This document shows positions 62,056-64,000 of a stretch of DNA of 64,000 bases, piece after piece. The stretch is from Cinclus cinclus. Lineage: Eukaryota; Chordata; Aves; Passeriformes; Cinclidae. The notes under the pieces are model-generated. The model saw only the letters and a program-made list of their open reading frames with translations, had not been told where the DNA came from and searched no databases. The position numbers were made by a program, and so were the translations under genes. Location of the stretch: the NCBI RefSeq assembly GCF_963662255.1, contig NW_026912192.1, positions 620,001 through 684,000 on the forward strand. The letters run 5' to 3'. Every line of letters starts with the position of its first letter. Positions within the stretch are counted from its first letter, which is position 1.

Positions 62056-63434
62056 CCTGAAGTGAGTGGCAAGGGCTAAGGGGACAGTTCCAAGGCATCT
62101 AGCTTTCCTGCTAGCAATGCCATTTCTACCCTGCTGTGGAAAACATTGTCCTTTGCCCTTCTGCTCCGAGAGGCAGAGAGCACCTCGGCAGACGCAGTGC
62201 AGAGGGAAAGGACACAGTATCCGAGGGAGCGTGGCGCCGCTTAGGCGGGCAAAGCAGAAAGGTGCCGCCCGGCACTGGCTTTGACTCCCTGAGCTTCCTT
62301 GCTAGGACAGCAGCTGCCGAAAGCTGGCAACTAGGCTGCCAGAGTGCAGAATGTCGGCGGTCTGGCACGCCTGCTTGCCGAAAGCCAGTTTCAGCGAGAC
62401 AGCGTGCTAGGCTCTGTTTCACAGCACCTTGGAGAACACGCCCTTGAAGAATGCCGTCTCTGTTCCGCAAAAGCTCTGCCACAGTGAAGGTGGAAGAAGC
62501 AGCCTGTGGCCACGGGCAGAGCTGGTCAACAGCTGCGCCTAACTTTCCCAAGCTGCGAGAGCATTCTCAGCCGAGTTCTGCTTTGACAGAGCTATTGCTG
62601 AACTTTTGCAGCCCCGGAGGCTGCTGAAACCAAGGCTGTATTCTGCCTCTTCATTCTTGCCTTCCTGTTCTCCAGCGAGAAGTGAAGCTCTGGCACGGCA
62701 TTCAGCTTTGCCGCCTCTCTGCACGGAAAGCACTAGACAGAACTAGTGTGCTTCCTGCATGCTCTCTCCTCGCTTTTATGGTCACTGCTCTGCTTTTTGC
62801 TTGGCAGCGTTCAAAGGGTCCACGGCATACCTCTTGCACAGCGAGAGGTGGCCGGCGAGGAATACTTGCTGGCTTAAGTCGTTCCATGCTCAAGGCATTC
62901 ATCAGAGCAACACAATGGGGGAAAAAAGGGGGGAACATTGCAGGACAAATTTCTATGCTGGAACATGATTGTCTGCGAGACAGCTCTCCGCAGCGCTAGT
63001 ATTTGGCCAGGCTGAAATCAGCGCCACGGGAAGCCAATCTGACAAGCGGAGTGCAACGAGCGCGGCGATACGGGGCCACTTGGCAGGTGGCCGAAGAAAG
63101 ACGGCTGCCCCGCGAATGTGGTGCCAGAAGGCAAGTTTCAGCAGGGCGTTCCGGGCGAGCTTAATGTGTAGCCGCAGTTGTTCTAGGCGAGATTGTAGCC
63201 GAGAAGCTTTCCGTCTCCATTCACGAGACAAGAAAAGCAGAACGCAATGGTCTAGAGGGTTGAGAAGAAAAGTGCTCGTAGCGAGCTCGTTGCGGCAGAA
63301 GCGAAAGCCAGGAGCGGCGTGCTCGCTGCGAGAAGTAGACGGCGCTTCGCCTCCTTGGGAAGGAAATCGCGTCTGGGCACGAACGGCAGCCAGCGAAGCT
63401 TCAGAACAGCAGGCTGTTCTGCTCAGCGTACGAG
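62056..63434. repeat. Satellite monomer m45
   Basis: Code C-TT-C-G-C-AG-C-G with A585 and A871, matching m8. Confidence 0.97.
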
Positions 63435-64000
63435 CCTGAAGTGAGTGGCAAGGGCTAAGGGGACAGTTCCAAGGCATCTAGCTTTCCTGCTAGCAATGCC
63501 ATTTCTACCCTGCTGTGGAAAACATTGTCCTTTGCCCTTCTGCTCCGAGAGGCAGAGAGCACCTCGGCAGACGCAGTGCAGAGGGAAAGGACACAGTATC
63601 CGAGGGAGCGTGGCGCCGCTTAGGCGGGCAAAGCAGAAAGGTGCCGCCCGGCACTGGCTTTGACTCCCTGAGCTTCCTTGCTAGGACAGCAGCTGCCGAA
63701 AGCTGGCAACTAGGCTGCCAGAGTGCAGAATGTCGGCGGTCTGGCACGCCTGCTTGCCGAAAGCCAGGATCAGCGAGACAGCGTGCTAGGCTCTGTTTCA
63801 CAGCACCTTGGAGAACACGCCCTTGAAGAATGCCGTCTCTGTTCCGCAAAAGCTCTGCCACAGTGAAGGTGGAAGAAGCAGCCTGTGGCCACGGGCAGAG
63901 CTGGTCAACAGCTGCGCCTAACTTTGCCAAGCTGCGAGAGCATTCTCAGCCGAGTTCTGCTTTGACAGAGCTATTGCTGAACTTTTGCAGCCCCGGAGGC
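63435..64000. repeat. Satellite monomer m46, first 566 bp
   Basis: Partial code C-GA-G, as in m9. Truncated only by the window edge. Confidence 0.95.

Larger units (their letters stand above)
1..64000. repeat. Satellite array, 1,379-bp monomer, 46.4 copies
   Basis: The same 1,379-bp sequence repeats head to tail across the whole window. Every monomer starts at 1 + 1379n, with no net length change in 46 complete copies. The phase used here is arbitrary and begins at CCTGAAGTGAGTGG. Copies are about 99.4% identical; m0 and m1, for example, differ at 8 scored bases. Neither edge of the window is an array edge. Monomer entries use an eight-site code, in monomer coordinates and this order: 183 (T/C), 334-335 (GA/TT), 492 (C/G), 643 (T/G), 700 (G/C), 855 and 863 (AC, AG or GC), 1016 (T/C), 1261 (A/G). 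Rarer variants are listed after the code. The family is not one I recognise. Eukaryotic satellite or macrosatellite is an inference from length, homogeneity and lack of genes. Confidence 0.98.
51024..64000. repeat. Second copy (first 12,977 bp) of the 51,023-bp unit
   Basis: This stretch repeats 1-12977 at every diagnostic site I scored, in monomers m37 to m46. The match includes rare variants otherwise seen only once in the first 51 kb: A1084 with T1376 (m5 and m42), A871 (m8 and m45), and A1080 together with G1313 (m7 and m44). I compared markers and translated differences, not every base, so the exact identity is not measured. The copy runs off the end of the window. Confidence 0.88.

Noticed and set aside
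1..64000. 5S or other rRNA gene repeat, tRNA cluster or histone cluster
   Set aside because: No 5S internal control sequence, tRNA B box in a plausible fold, or histone-like reading frame is present in the monomer.
1..64000. CRISPR array or bacterial repeat region
   Set aside because: The units are 1.4 kb with no repeat-spacer structure and no associated genes. Forty-six near-identical kilobase repeats without coding content are not typical of prokaryotes.
1..64000. LTR retrotransposon or other mobile element as the repeating unit
   Set aside because: No reverse transcriptase or transposase motif, primer binding site, target-site duplication or terminal repeats were visible. An ancient element-derived origin remains possible but unsupported.

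Overview
The whole 64,000-base window is one uninterrupted tandem array of a 1,379-bp repeat. There are 46 complete monomers and a 566-bp partial one, all head to tail in the same orientation. No unique sequence, array boundary, inserted transposon, RNA gene or convincing protein gene is present. Every monomer start falls exactly on 1 + 1379n, so 46 copies have accumulated base substitutions but no net insertion or deletion. Two typical monomers differ at about 8 sites (about 99.4% identity). The unit is roughly 55% GC by spot count and keeps many CpGs (about 78 per monomer by hand count, over half of them in the last third).

An array this long and homogeneous, with no genes, points to eukaryotic nuclear satellite or macrosatellite DNA. 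GC content, pyrimidine-rich tracts and CpG content would fit a vertebrate, perhaps a GC-rich avian or reptilian chromosome. That placement is a guess, and I do not recognise the family.

Layout: monomers (numbered m0 to m46 here) can be told apart by about eight shared two-state sites and a set of rarer variants. Read along the array, these markers show nested higher-order structure. (1) The haplotype series of m0 to m9 (1-12977) recurs in the same order, including its rare variants, as m37 to m46 (51024-64000). This gives a 37-monomer, 51,023-bp super-period. (2) Two-monomer alternation (2,758 bp) runs through the first five monomers and from m10 to m22, with one nearly exact dimer duplication (16549-19306 and 19307-22064). 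(3) Three-monomer duplications (4,137 bp) occur at 9654-17927 and, less clearly, at 45508-51023. (4) A four-monomer spaced duplication (5,516 bp) links 33097-35854 with 38613-41370. All four combinations of several marker pairs occur, which shows exchange or gene conversion inside monomers as well as unequal crossover between them.

Within each monomer the recognisable landmarks are short perfect dyads (three lie in the last 165 bp), a G-rich purine tract, a CpG-dense last third, and a splice-like pair: a consensus-like donor at the monomer start and a long pyrimidine tract ending in CAG near 620. Open frames up to 174 codons exist in every copy, but they overlap on both strands, match nothing I recognise, and change amino acids at most variable sites, so I do not call them genes. 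The most notable observation is the 51-kb super-period. It is either a very recent large tandem duplication (or a genuine 37-mer higher-order repeat) or an assembly loop.
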